From Lachnospiraceae bacterium (GTDB lineage Bacteria; Bacillota; Clostridia; Lachnospirales; Lachnospiraceae): a DNA stretch of 49,389 nt. Under the pieces are notes generated by a model. That model made no database searches. It was given only the letters and a program-made list of their open reading frames with translations, and was not told where the DNA came from. Positions 26,077 to 34,881 of the stretch are shown here, one piece after another. The stretch is taken from contig JAFTQM010000069.1 in assembly GCA_017462755.1 (NCBI GenBank), positions 1-49,389 on the forward strand, given 5' to 3'. Within the stretch, counting starts at the first letter, position 1, and each line of letters opens with the position of its first letter. The position numbers and the translations under genes were made by a program.

Positions 26077-26721
26077 CTACAAAAGCCAGTCTACGACTCT
26101 TCTTAGCAGCCAGTTGCCCGGCAGCACCTCCAAGGCACCTGCAATCAGACACATTCCTAACAACAGAATAACGCTTTTTCCGTCTAAATGCAACATATTT
26201 ATTTTATGTAAACTTAATTTACTGCTTTCTAACTTTGTGTAATCAGTTACTTCAGATTCTCTATTCTTTTTTCGCTCCAACCATATCTGCCAAGCCATAT
26301 AATAGCAAAACATCCAAAGCGGAATCTGTATCAGACATTGCGGCAGATAATATGCAAGCGTCAAAATTCCCCCCTTGAGTCGATATGCCTGAAACAATAC
26401 CGCAAATAAAAAGCCAAACAAAAAGCCCTGTCTTAGCAGATAAAAAATCGCACAGGGAAAACTCAGCCATGTCATTTGGAGCAAAAAGAATAATATCAGC
26501 TCCTTCAAGTGCTCCCAAACCGTATAGAAGTACAAATCCGGCACCGCTATCTGCTCCGTCAGCAGACATTCCAAATATGCTTCATTTACCAAATGCTTCT
26601 CGCCGGACCAGATACGCACCAGATGCGCAAACAAAATTCCCAAGACTGCACCGCAAAGAAAAAGAACCAGTATCTTTACTACCGGTTCTTTCTGCACATG
26701 TTTTCCTGTCATTCTTCTCAT
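26077..26721 (-). CDS. spoIIM: Stage II sporulation protein M
   Basis: A 214-residue membrane protein with five hydrophobic segments (about 16-35, 73-90, 92-112, 120-148, 183-203), in line with SpoIIM. SpoIIM works with SpoIID and SpoIIP in septal peptidoglycan removal during engulfment. GGAGG 7-8 bases upstream picks the ATG at 26721, not the in-frame ATG 27 codons earlier. It sits between the Nudix gene and the xerD-like gene (22-base gap), as in bacilli and clostridia, which supports the assignment more than sequence similarity alone. Confidence 0.8.
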   Translation of the reverse strand: MRRMTGKHVQKEPVVKILVLFLCGAVLGILFAHLVRIWSGEKHLVNEAYLECLLTEQIAVPDLYFYTVWEHLKELILFFLLQMTWLSFPCAIFYLLRQGFLFGFLFAVLFQAYRLKGGILTLAYYLPQCLIQIPLWMFCYYMAWQIWLERKKNRESEVTDYTKLESSKLSLHKINMLHLDGKSVILLLGMCLIAGALEVLPGNWLLRRVVDWLL

Positions 26722-26813
26722 AGATTTCCTCCATTCCACAAGCCTAAGACCTCTTCCGTCCTTCGCTCTTGTCCTATGAAAATCTATGTATGAAGTAAGC
26801 ATTTTATTCCTGT

Positions 26814-27347
26814 TTAACGTCCTGCCTTCGCCTTATACGCGAGAATTGCAGCAATCGTCTTCGCATCAATGATTTTTCCAGCCAGAATCATTTCCACCAA
26901 AGACTCTAACGAATGCACCTCCACATTCAGGTATTCACCCTCATCCAGATGCTGCTTGGATGGAGTCAGCTCCTCCGTATAGTAAATGCCGATTTTCTCA
27001 TTGCAAAAGGCTACTGTCGTATATAAATCGAGCAGATGCTCTACCTTACCGGCCTTAAAACCGGTCTCTTCCTCCAATTCTCTGGCAGCACAGGTCTGCA
27101 TATCCTCTCCTGCATTTAAGCCACCTGCCGGAATCTCTAGCGTATACTGCTCCGGTGCATTGCGATACTGACGTACCATAACCAAATCGCCATCCTTGTT
27201 GACCGGTACAATGGCCGCTGCTCCCTTATGCTCAATAAAATCCCATACTGCAGTCTGTCCGTCCGGCAACTCGATGGTATCACTGTAAAACTTTACGATT
27301 CTGCCCTCAAACTCTAACTTTCGGTCGACTCTCTTATATTCTGCCAT
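26814..27347 (-). CDS. nudF: Nudix hydrolase, ADP-ribose pyrophosphatase type
   Basis: A 177-residue Nudix enzyme with an intact box from G75 to F97 (G-x5-E81-x7-R89-E-L-x-E-E-x-T-G), and the upstream 'GAAAIVPV' and 'QYR' strands of the ADP-ribose pyrophosphatase subfamily. It hydrolyses ADP-ribose to AMP and ribose-5-phosphate. AGGAAA precedes the ATG. It lies 45 bases after proC and 92 bases before spoIIM. Confidence 0.9.
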   Translation of the reverse strand: MAEYKRVDRKLEFEGRIVKFYSDTIELPDGQTAVWDFIEHKGAAAIVPVNKDGDLVMVRQYRNAPEQYTLEIPAGGLNAGEDMQTCAARELEEETGFKAGKVEHLLDLYTTVAFCNEKIGIYYTEELTPSKQHLDEGEYLNVEVHSLESLVEMILAGKIIDAKTIAAILAYKAKAGR

Positions 27348-27391
27348 TTTCCTGTCCCAGTCCTTTCCTATCTCATTGAACGCTTTTCTTC

Positions 27392-28177
27392 TTAAAGCTT
27401 GGTCGCTTTTTCATAGCAGGCATCTGCCGCCTTAATCACTGCATTGCGCAGCCCATGCTCCTCCAATGCCGCTACACCGGCAATTGTCGTGCCTCCCGGA
27501 GAACATACCTCATCCTTCAATACCGCCGGATGCTTACCGGATTCCAACAGCATCTTGGCAGAGCCAAGCATCGTCTGTCCCACCAGACGATATGCCATAT
27601 CACGCGGAATACCATACTTTACAACTGCATCTGCCAGTGCTTCCATAAAAATATAAGCAAAGGCAGGAGAACTGCCATTCGCGCAAATTGCTGCATTCAT
27701 CAGCTTCTCCGTAATCTCTTCTACTTTACCGATACTGGTAAACAGCTGCTTTACAATATCCTTTTCTGCTGCAGCTACCTCGTCAGAATAACAAATGGAA
27801 GTCATACCCTCCTTTAGCATTGCCGGAGTATTCGGCATCGTGCGCACGATTTTCACCGCACCGGTTTCTTTCTTTAACGTATCAATTGATACGCCTGCCA
27901 TAATCGAAACCAAAACCTTTTCCTTCGACATAGCCAGACGGACATCCTCATAAATTTCAGATGCATACTGCGGTTTTACACACAATACTACCATATCCGA
28001 GCGTGTTACCATATCGAGTAAGGACGGAGCATATGCAACACCTGTTTCTGCCTGAATCTGCTCCATGTGCTCCTTACGCTTGGAGCGGAAGGTTACGTTC
28101 TCCTTGCCGAACAAATCAATCGCACCCTTCATAATCGGGTAGCCCATATTTCCCATACCAACAAAACAAATCTTCAT
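27392..28177 (-). CDS. proC: Pyrroline-5-carboxylate reductase
   Basis: A 261-residue NAD(P)H-dependent reductase making proline from pyrroline-5-carboxylate. The N-terminal Rossmann motif is G7-M-G9-N-M-G12, and the C-terminal signature 'EVCSPGGTTIAGVAALE' is typical of ProC. AAGGAGAGGG precedes the ATG at 28177, chosen over the start 11 codons upstream. The other proline genes, proB and proA, are in a separate run at 34882-37939. Confidence 0.95.
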   Translation of the reverse strand: MKICFVGMGNMGYPIMKGAIDLFGKENVTFRSKRKEHMEQIQAETGVAYAPSLLDMVTRSDMVVLCVKPQYASEIYEDVRLAMSKEKVLVSIMAGVSIDTLKKETGAVKIVRTMPNTPAMLKEGMTSICYSDEVAAAEKDIVKQLFTSIGKVEEITEKLMNAAICANGSSPAFAYIFMEALADAVVKYGIPRDMAYRLVGQTMLGSAKMLLESGKHPAVLKDEVCSPGGTTIAGVAALEEHGLRNAVIKAADACYEKATKL

Positions 28178-28209
28178 AGTCCCTCTCCTTTTCATACAGA
28201 ACAACGCCA

Positions 28210-28235
28210 ATATGCCCGATTCTCACCGGGCATAT
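28210..28235 (-). other. Hairpin between aminotransferase and proC genes
   Basis: ATATGCCCG (28210-28218) and CGGGCATAT (28227-28235) form a perfect 9-bp stem with an 8-base loop just after the aminotransferase stop. There is no U run, so it could be a 3' stabilising element or a weak terminator. Confidence 0.5.
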
Positions 28236-28243
28236 CCAAAATA

Positions 28244-29443
28244 TTATTCACAATCAGCTACAAACTTCTCAATACGGTCGATTCCCTTGCCAATCTGCTC
28301 GATGGAAATCGCATAGGACAGACGGATATGATCATCAAAACCGAAATCTGCACAAGGGATTACTGCAGTACTGTAATCGTTGATTAAGATTTCTGCCAGC
28401 TTACCAACCGTACCAATCTTCTCTCCCTTATAGCTCATGCCTAACAGCTCGCTCACATCGATAAACAGATAGAACGCACCCTGTGGCTTTAATGCAAATA
28501 CATGAGGTACCTTGCAGATACGCTCATACATATATTCTCTTCTCTTGTTGAATTCCTGCTTCATTGCCTCTACGGTGTCCTGCGGACCGGTCAGCGCCTC
28601 TACGGTCGCCTTCTGTGCAATGGAGTTTGGATTCGAGGTCTGATGGCTCTGTACGCTACTCATTACCTTTGCAATCTCTGCGGAGGAACCGGTATAACCG
28701 ATTCTCCAGCCGGTCATTGCATAGCTCTTTGCTACACCGGAGCAGGTAATTGTTCTCTTATAAATCTCTTCATTCAAGGACGCAATGCTGACAAAACCGT
28801 CTCCCTCATATACAAGGTTCTCGTACATCTCATCTGCTACTACATAAATATCCTTCTTTACTACAACCTCAGCGATTGCTTCTAACTCTTCTCTGGTGTA
28901 AACCATACCGGTTGGGTTGTTCGGTGTATTCAAAATCAGCGCCTTGGTCTTTTCGGTGCAAGCCTCTTCAATCTGCTTTGCCGTAACCTTGTAGCCCTGC
29001 TCCTTACCGCCACGGATAAATACCGGCACACCATCGGATAACTTTACGATTTCCGGATAGCTCAACCAATATGGAGACGGGATAATAACCTCATCGCCAG
29101 GATTTAAAATCGCTTCAAAAATATTGGTTAAGGAATGCTTTCCTCCGTTGCTGACTACAATCTGGTTCTCTGCATACTCTAAGTTGTTAAAGCTCTTAAA
29201 CTTTGCAGAAATTGCCTTCTTTAATTCCGGGATACCGGCAGCCGGTGTATATTTTGTAAAACCGGAGTTGATTGCATCAATGGCAACATTACAAATATTC
29301 TCCGGAGTATTAAAATCCGGCTCTCCTGCACCAAAACCTACTACGTCGATTCCCTGTGCCTTTAATTCCTTTGCCTTTGCCGTAATTGCTAATGTAGAGG
29401 ACGGCTTAACCGCCTGTGCCTTTTTGGATAATGTAAGTGACAT
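28244..29443 (-). CDS. PLP-dependent aspartate-type aminotransferase
   Basis: A 399-residue class I aminotransferase. The pyridoxal-binding lysine sits in 'GVAKSYAMTGWRIGY', the 'NTPNNPTG' motif binds cofactor, and the N-terminal 'GAGEPDFNTPENI' is typical of subgroup I-gamma aspartate aminotransferases. It probably interconverts aspartate and glutamate with their oxo acids. AGGAG suits the ATG at 29443, 8 bases downstream; the ATG two codons earlier is too close. A promoter 120-150 bases upstream gives it a leader of about 115 bases. Confidence 0.9.
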   Translation of the reverse strand: MSLTLSKKAQAVKPSSTLAITAKAKELKAQGIDVVGFGAGEPDFNTPENICNVAIDAINSGFTKYTPAAGIPELKKAISAKFKSFNNLEYAENQIVVSNGGKHSLTNIFEAILNPGDEVIIPSPYWLSYPEIVKLSDGVPVFIRGGKEQGYKVTAKQIEEACTEKTKALILNTPNNPTGMVYTREELEAIAEVVVKKDIYVVADEMYENLVYEGDGFVSIASLNEEIYKRTITCSGVAKSYAMTGWRIGYTGSSAEIAKVMSSVQSHQTSNPNSIAQKATVEALTGPQDTVEAMKQEFNKRREYMYERICKVPHVFALKPQGAFYLFIDVSELLGMSYKGEKIGTVGKLAEILINDYSTAVIPCADFGFDDHIRLSYAISIEQIGKGIDRIEKFVADCE

Positions 29444-29566
29444 ATGCATCTCTCCTGTTATGATTTAATTTTATTTGGCAATCGCCTGTTGCTTTTGCGT
29501 TGCTTATCAATTTCATGAAAGCATTACTCTTTGTGTTATTGTATACACGTATGAAATATCCTGTTC

Positions 29567-29595
29567 ATTTTAATATACTTTCACTGGAATTGCAA
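29567..29595 (-). promoter_or_regulatory. Probable promoter of the aminotransferase gene
   Basis: On the minus strand, TTGCAA (29595-29590) and TAAAAT (29572-29567) are 17 bases apart in an otherwise AT-rich gap downstream of the rny terminator. Confidence 0.55.
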
Positions 29596-29668
29596 GTGGT
29601 AAATGCAATTTTTGCTTTATTGCTTCATCACAACATAGTTTTATTGCTTTTGGCTGTAAAATGTGACG

Positions 29669-29700
29669 AAAAAAACAGCGGAAGCCTTGGCTTCCGCTGC
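29669..29700 (-). terminator. Terminator of rny
   Basis: On the minus strand, CAGCGGAAGCC-AA-GGCTTCCGCTG forms a perfect 11-bp stem followed by TTTTTTT, 7 bases after the rny stop codon. Confidence 0.92.
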
Positions 29701-29706
29701 TGTTTC

Positions 29707-31263
29707 TCACTTTGCGTAATCGGTTACTCTGGATTCTCTGATTACATTGACCTTAATCTGACCCGGATATTCTAATTCATCCTCGATCTTCTTTGACAAG
29801 TCGCGTGCTAACAGTACCATCTCATCATCGTTGACCTGATCCGGTACTACCATGACACGAACCTCACGACCTGCACTGATCGCAAAGGACTTGTCAACGC
29901 CCTTAAAGCCATTCGCAATATCTTCTAACTGATTCAATCTGTTGGTATATGTTTCTAATGTCTCTCTTCTTGCACCCGGTCTTGCAGCAGAAATCGTATC
30001 TGCAGCCTGAACGATACATGCAATCAGGGACTGGAACTCTACATCACCATGATGAGCTTCCACTGCATTGATTACAATCGGTGATTCCTTATACTTGCGA
30101 CACAAATCCACACCAATCTGAACATGAGTACCTTCCATCTCGTGGTCAACCGACTTACCAATATCATGCAGAAGACCTGCACGCTTTGCGGTTCTGACAT
30201 CCACACCGATTTCTCCGGCTAACAGACCGGAAAGAATCGCTACTTCGATGGAATGCTTCAATGCATTCTGTCCATAGCTTGTTCTGAACTTCATCTTACC
30301 AAGAAGTCTGACAAGCTCCGGATGAATACCATGAACTCCTACTTCAAGAGTCGCAGCTTCACCCTCTTCACGAATCATCGTTTCGACTTCCTTCTGCGCC
30401 TTCTCTACCATTTCCTCGATTCTCGCCGGATGAATACGACCATCTACAATCAGCTTCTCCAATGCAATTCTCGCAACCTCTCTGCGGATTGGATCAAAGC
30501 TGGAAAGAATAACAGCCTCCGGTGTATCGTCAATAATGAGATCCACACCGGTCAGGGTCTCAATCGTACGGATGTTACGTCCCTCACGACCGATAATTCT
30601 ACCCTTCATTTCATCGTTTGGCAACTGCACGACAGAAATCGTAGATTCAGCAACATGGTCAGCAGCACATTTCTGAATGGCAGTCACAACCAAGTCCTTC
30701 GCCTTTTTATCGGCTTCTTCCTTCGCTCTGGCTTCCATGTCCTTAATCAGGACTGCTGTTTCATGCTTCACTTCATCTTCAACAGTTTTAATAAGATATT
30801 CCTTAGCTTGTTCGGAGGTCAATCCTGAAATCTTCTCTAATTCAGCGATCTGCTTTGCATGGGACTCTTCCACTTCTGCGCGGATACGTTCCAGCTCCTG
30901 CTCACGCGAAACCAGTTTGGATTCCTTCTTTTCCAGTGACTCCATCTTGCGGTCCAGGGTCTCTTCCTTCGCCAGAACACGCTTCTCGTAACGCTGCACC
31001 TCTGCTCTACGGTCTTTAGCTTCCTTCTCTAACTCATTCTTTGTCCGGATGGACTCTTCCTTCGCTTCGAGAAGTGCTTCCTTCTTCTTTGTTTCTGCAG
31101 TCTTTAATGCTTCATCGATAATCTCACGCGCCTTCTCGTCTGCATTGCCAATTTTGGCTTCCACGAGCTTGGTATGGTAAGCGATTGCACATTTCACTGC
31201 AACAAATCCGACCAGAACACCAGTGACGATAACCGCAATTACGATTGGTAAAATGCCGTCCAC
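29707..31263 (-). CDS. rny: Ribonuclease Y
   Basis: A 518-residue membrane-anchored endoribonuclease that starts bulk mRNA turnover. Order: an N-terminal membrane helix (about 3-25), a charged coiled coil (about 30-200), a KH domain with '[15 protein letters not shown]' (about 215-235), and an HD domain with 'LKHSIEVA' and '[14 protein letters not shown]' (metal-binding H and HD). The start codon is GTG at 31263, fixed by a strong AAGGAGGAAT site 4-5 bases upstream. It has its own promoter and terminator. Confidence 0.96.
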   Translation of the reverse strand: MDGILPIVIAVIVTGVLVGFVAVKCAIAYHTKLVEAKIGNADEKAREIIDEALKTAETKKKEALLEAKEESIRTKNELEKEAKDRRAEVQRYEKRVLAKEETLDRKMESLEKKESKLVSREQELERIRAEVEESHAKQIAELEKISGLTSEQAKEYLIKTVEDEVKHETAVLIKDMEARAKEEADKKAKDLVVTAIQKCAADHVAESTISVVQLPNDEMKGRIIGREGRNIRTIETLTGVDLIIDDTPEAVILSSFDPIRREVARIALEKLIVDGRIHPARIEEMVEKAQKEVETMIREEGEAATLEVGVHGIHPELVRLLGKMKFRTSYGQNALKHSIEVAILSGLLAGEIGVDVRTAKRAGLLHDIGKSVDHEMEGTHVQIGVDLCRKYKESPIVINAVEAHHGDVEFQSLIACIVQAADTISAARPGARRETLETYTNRLNQLEDIANGFKGVDKSFAISAGREVRVMVVPDQVNDDEMVLLARDLSKKIEDELEYPGQIKVNVIRESRVTDYAK

Positions 31264-31341
31264 AGGAATTCCTCCTTATTCTTTTTTGCTCCGTATGTAC
31301 TTTCGAATCTCTCTTCGAAATAAACAACACGTAACATATAA

Positions 31342-31370
31342 ATTTTATACTGTTTTACCTTCTATGTCAA
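31342..31370 (-). promoter_or_regulatory. Consensus promoter of rny
   Basis: On the minus strand, TTGACA (31370-31365) and TAAAAT (31347-31342) are 17 bases apart. A second TTGACA occurs 12 bases further upstream. The leader to the GTG start is about 70 bases. Confidence 0.75.
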
Positions 31371-31425
31371 TAGAAATGTCAATATTTTATGCAATTTGTT
31401 CAAATTTTGTCTGTTCCAGACACAA

Positions 31426-33213
31426 TTAGAGTGCTTCCTTCTCGTCTTTTCGTAAATCTGTTTTCTGCAATGCAAAGCCCAGAGCCTCCTCAAAGATAGG
31501 ATACGCGACATCAAATTGATAAAACACATAATAACACGGCTTTTCCCAGTCCCATTCTCCGTTCTTTTGATACACTATACCAAGCATAGCAGCTTCTATG
31601 CCGCTACAATACGATTTTACCTCTGCGATATACCTCTTTGCCGGATCATAAGCCGCACCAAGCACCTCGTTCAAATCCATTTCATAGCAGTAACTTCCTT
31701 CTTCAACAAACTCCGAGGCATTTCGTTCCGGTCCATCATTTCGAACCGCCAAAAGATACTCTCCTTTCGGTGCCTCTGCATAATATATTTCTTTTGCATT
31801 TTCATCGAAAAGCTTGACAGAAAACACCCCGACCTCGGAATGCTCCTGCATATTCCAGACCTCAAGCTTGATTTTTCCATCATCACAGTTTTCGATCGGA
31901 AAATACATAATCCGATTCTTATCCGCCGGAATCGGAGCCTTATTGCGTACCAAAAGCATATAGCTGTCTTCTTCAAAGTTTATCTGAATATCACTGTATA
32001 CCTCTCCTGCCCAGCCTTCATGCCTGTATTTCTTCCCATTTTTCCAAAGGCTACAGGCAAAATCAAATTGATTTGCTTTTAGGAATATTTCATAGCCTTT
32101 CGATGACAATAATTTTCGTGCCAATAACGCCTCACACCACTTGCTCAAATCTGCCATTGTCGTTATCAGCCCCTTAGCACCGTCTTCCGCCCAGCTAAAG
32201 TCCACCCGATAATCCTCAGCGTACCCGATAACATCTGTTTTTCCTGCACTAAGTGATGTCTTCTCCATACCAAGCGGCTCCCAGATATACTCCTTTAATA
32301 GCTGCTCCAGCGGCTTTCCAGAAACACGCTCTATAATCAGCTCTATAATCTCATAATTCAAATCTATCAGTTCGTATTGTTCTCCAGGAACAAAACCGAG
32401 CGGCACCGAATTTATCATCGCTAAAAGCTCTGTATCGCTTCTTTTTTTCAGATATTTCATGTTAAAACGATGATGATAATACGCCGCTTTGGCACCACTG
32501 GCATCTAACGCTTTGTTTTCCTCAAAATATTTCTGATGTGCTTCTTTGTAATGCTCCATTCTGATATCCCGGATTCCGGAGGTCATTCGAAGCAGATGTT
32601 CGATTTTCACCTGATTTCCATAAACATATTCCGGCAAATATTTACCGATATAAGCCTCGACCTCCAATAAACCCTTCTCTGCCAGCTGCAATGTACAAAA
32701 TGCTGTAAACAGCTTTGTCAAGCCGCCGGCAGCAAAAGTACCATCCGCCGAAAAATTAAGCTTCTTTTCCTCGTCTGCTTTTCCCCACGCTGCAAAATAC
32801 TCTTTTCCGTTTGACTGCCTGCTATATACGGCTCCATTATAATTATAATCCGTGACTACCTTATCAAGCCACGGATGAATCTTCGGACGTTCTGATAATC
32901 GCTCATCAATCGCAGCTATCCTTTCTTCAATTTGCTTTCTCTGCTCTGATAACTGTCTACGCTGCCTTAACAAAGAGGCATTCTGCTCTGCGTTTTTCAT
33001 TGTCAAAAGCTCCGGTATTTCCTTTAACGAAAAATTCAGCTCCTTATAATACAATATCTGCTTTAACTGTTCCAACGATTGCTCATTGTAAAAACGATAA
33101 TTATTCCGCTCGTCAATTTCCACCGGCTTTAATAATCCAATATCATCATAATAATGCAGTGTCCGTACACTGACCCCGGTCAACTTTGCTAACTCACTAA
33201 TCTGCATTTTCAT
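31426..33213 (-). CDS. MerR-family regulator fused to a catalytically degenerate beta-lactamase/PBP-like domain
   Basis: A 595-residue fusion. Residues 1-70 are a MerR helix-turn-helix ('ISELAKLTGVSVRTLHYYDDIGLL'), followed by a dimerisation coiled coil (about 75-108). Residues about 120-430 have the class C beta-lactamase/serine-hydrolase fold: 'FAAGGLTKLFTAF' at 160-172, 'LLRMTSGI' at 207-214 and 'HEG' at 398-400. The catalytic Ser of SxxK is Gly164 (Lys167 kept) and the YxN triad is Leu282-Ile-Asp284. The domain is therefore probably a sensor, not a hydrolase. A C-terminal extension (about 435-595) is unrecognised. GGGGGA precedes the ATG. The gene is alone, with its own MerR-type promoter, and is likely autoregulated. 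Confidence 0.87.
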   Translation of the reverse strand: MKMQISELAKLTGVSVRTLHYYDDIGLLKPVEIDERNNYRFYNEQSLEQLKQILYYKELNFSLKEIPELLTMKNAEQNASLLRQRRQLSEQRKQIEERIAAIDERLSERPKIHPWLDKVVTDYNYNGAVYSRQSNGKEYFAAWGKADEEKKLNFSADGTFAAGGLTKLFTAFCTLQLAEKGLLEVEAYIGKYLPEYVYGNQVKIEHLLRMTSGIRDIRMEHYKEAHQKYFEENKALDASGAKAAYYHHRFNMKYLKKRSDTELLAMINSVPLGFVPGEQYELIDLNYEIIELIIERVSGKPLEQLLKEYIWEPLGMEKTSLSAGKTDVIGYAEDYRVDFSWAEDGAKGLITTMADLSKWCEALLARKLLSSKGYEIFLKANQFDFACSLWKNGKKYRHEGWAGEVYSDIQINFEEDSYMLLVRNKAPIPADKNRIMYFPIENCDDGKIKLEVWNMQEHSEVGVFSVKLFDENAKEIYYAEAPKGEYLLAVRNDGPERNASEFVEEGSYCYEMDLNEVLGAAYDPAKRYIAEVKSYCSGIEAAMLGIVYQKNGEWDWEKPCYYVFYQFDVAYPIFEEALGFALQKTDLRKDEKEAL

Positions 33214-33274
33214 ACAAATCCCCCATTTCCCAAGTCAAAACATGTTTCCATGCTCCATTTCCCCAATTTCTTAA

Positions 33275-33305
33275 AGTATACACTATTACGCAACGTTAGA
33301 GTCAA
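33275..33305 (-). promoter_or_regulatory. MerR-type promoter with 19-bp spacer and operator dyad
   Basis: On the minus strand, TTGACT (33305-33300) and TATACT (33280-33275) are separated by 19 bases, the overlong spacing typical of MerR-activated promoters. The dyad ACTCTA-N11-TAGTGT (33302-33280) fills the spacer. It drives the MerR fusion gene itself. Confidence 0.75.
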
Positions 33306-33318
33306 GCAATCGAACATT

Positions 33319-33355
33319 AAAAAGTGCAGAACCTTTCTACCGTTCTGCACTTTTT
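33319..33355 (-). terminator. Terminator of the miaB transcript
   Basis: AAAAAGTGCAGAAC (33319-33332) pairs with GTTCTGCACTTTTT (33342-33355), with a T run on the minus strand, 52 bases after the miaB stop. It separates the long proB-miaB run from the MerR gene. Confidence 0.9.
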
Positions 33356-33407
33356 ATCACTTTCTATGCAATTTGTCCAATGTCGTTCCTAAGCCTACTT
33401 CTTTCCT

Positions 33408-34859
33408 CTACTTGACCCGTTCTCCAATATAGTAAAAGCCCTTGCATTCGTTTAAGCTTACCTTCACGTACTGACCAAGCAGTTCTTCGTCTCCCGGAAA
33501 ATGCACCAACAAATTGTTTGCCATACGTCCGGTCATAAGAGAGGCATCCTGTGCATTGCGCTCCTCGACCAATACCTCGACCACCTTGCCGGTATCCGCT
33601 TCGGCAAGCTCTGCCGAAATCTCCTGTACCACTGCAAGCAACCGATTGAAACGCTCCTTGGCTACCTCGTCCGGCACCTGATCCGGCATACTTGCCGCCG
33701 GCGTTCCGGTACGCTTACTGTAAAGGAACGTGTATGCGCTCGAAAAACGTGCCTTACGCACCACATCCAGTGTATCCTCAAAATCTTCCTCCGTCTCTCC
33801 CGGGAAACCTACGATAATATCTGTTGTCAATGCTACATCAGGCATGGCTTCCTTAATCCGCTCTACCAATGCCAGATAACTTTCCTTCGTATATTTTCGG
33901 TTCATCACCTTCAACACGCGCGAACTTCCGGACTGCATCGGCAGATGTACATGATGACAGATTTTCTCCGAATGCTTCATTACCTCAATAACCTCGTCCG
34001 ATAAATCCTTCGGATGCGGTGTCATAAAACGGATACGCCGAATGCCTTCTACTTTTTCTGCCATCTTTAACAGCTCCGCAAAGGATACCGGCTGCGCCAG
34101 AGTCTTACCATAAGAATTTACGTTCTGACCCAGCAGCATAATTTCCGTTACACCGGCCGCTGCCAGCTTCTGCATCTCTTCGATAATATCCTCCGGTCTT
34201 CTGCTGCGTTCTCTTCCGCGCACATACGGTACAATACAATAGCTGCAGAAATTGTTGCAGCCGTACATGATATTGACTCCTTCTTTAAACTGGAATTTCC
34301 GTTCACTCGGCAGCTCCTCGACAATCTGCTCCGTACTTTCCAAAATATCAATGACCATCTTCGGTCCATGAATACGCAGATACAACAGCTCTGCCAGCTT
34401 ATAAATATTGTGTGTACCAAAAATCAAATCCACAAAGCGATAGCTCTTTTTGATTTTTTCTACCACATGTGCTTCCTGCATCATGCAGCCGCACATCGCA
34501 ATTTTCATTTCCGGATTTTTCTTTTTCAGATTTCCCAGATAACCGATTCGCCCATACACACGGGTATTGGCATTCTCTCGTACAGTACAGGTATTGTACA
34601 ATACGAAATCTGCGTTCTCACCCTCGACCTCCTCATAGCCAACGGTCTTTAAAATCCCCGCCAGTTTTTCCGAATCCTTTGCATTCATCTGGCACCCAAA
34701 GGTCTGCACACTAAAAGTAAGCGGTCTCTTAAGACGCTCCACCTGTGCCTGATACCACTTTTTTAATTCCTCCATGAAAAAATACTGCCGCTCCGGCTCT
34801 GTCTCCGGTGCCTGCTGTAGCAGCGTTATCGCTTCAATATCCAGCTTCTTTGTATCCAT
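33408..34859 (-). CDS. miaB: tRNA-2-methylthio-N6-dimethylallyladenosine synthase
   Basis: A 483-residue radical-SAM methylthiotransferase acting on i6A37 of tRNAs. The N-terminal UPF0004 domain has cluster cysteines C56, C91 and C125. The radical-SAM motif is C201-x3-C205-x2-C208 ('CNNFCSYC'). The C-terminal 65 residues are a TRAM domain. The extra N-terminal 45 residues are common in clostridial MiaB. GAGG precedes the ATG; proA ends 22 bases upstream. Confidence 0.95.
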   Translation of the reverse strand: MDTKKLDIEAITLLQQAPETEPERQYFFMEELKKWYQAQVERLKRPLTFSVQTFGCQMNAKDSEKLAGILKTVGYEEVEGENADFVLYNTCTVRENANTRVYGRIGYLGNLKKKNPEMKIAMCGCMMQEAHVVEKIKKSYRFVDLIFGTHNIYKLAELLYLRIHGPKMVIDILESTEQIVEELPSERKFQFKEGVNIMYGCNNFCSYCIVPYVRGRERSRRPEDIIEEMQKLAAAGVTEIMLLGQNVNSYGKTLAQPVSFAELLKMAEKVEGIRRIRFMTPHPKDLSDEVIEVMKHSEKICHHVHLPMQSGSSRVLKVMNRKYTKESYLALVERIKEAMPDVALTTDIIVGFPGETEEDFEDTLDVVRKARFSSAYTFLYSKRTGTPAASMPDQVPDEVAKERFNRLLAVVQEISAELAEADTGKVVEVLVEERNAQDASLMTGRMANNLLVHFPGDEELLGQYVKVSLNECKGFYYIGERVK

Positions 34860-34881
34860 AATGCCTCATTTCTATCCTTCT

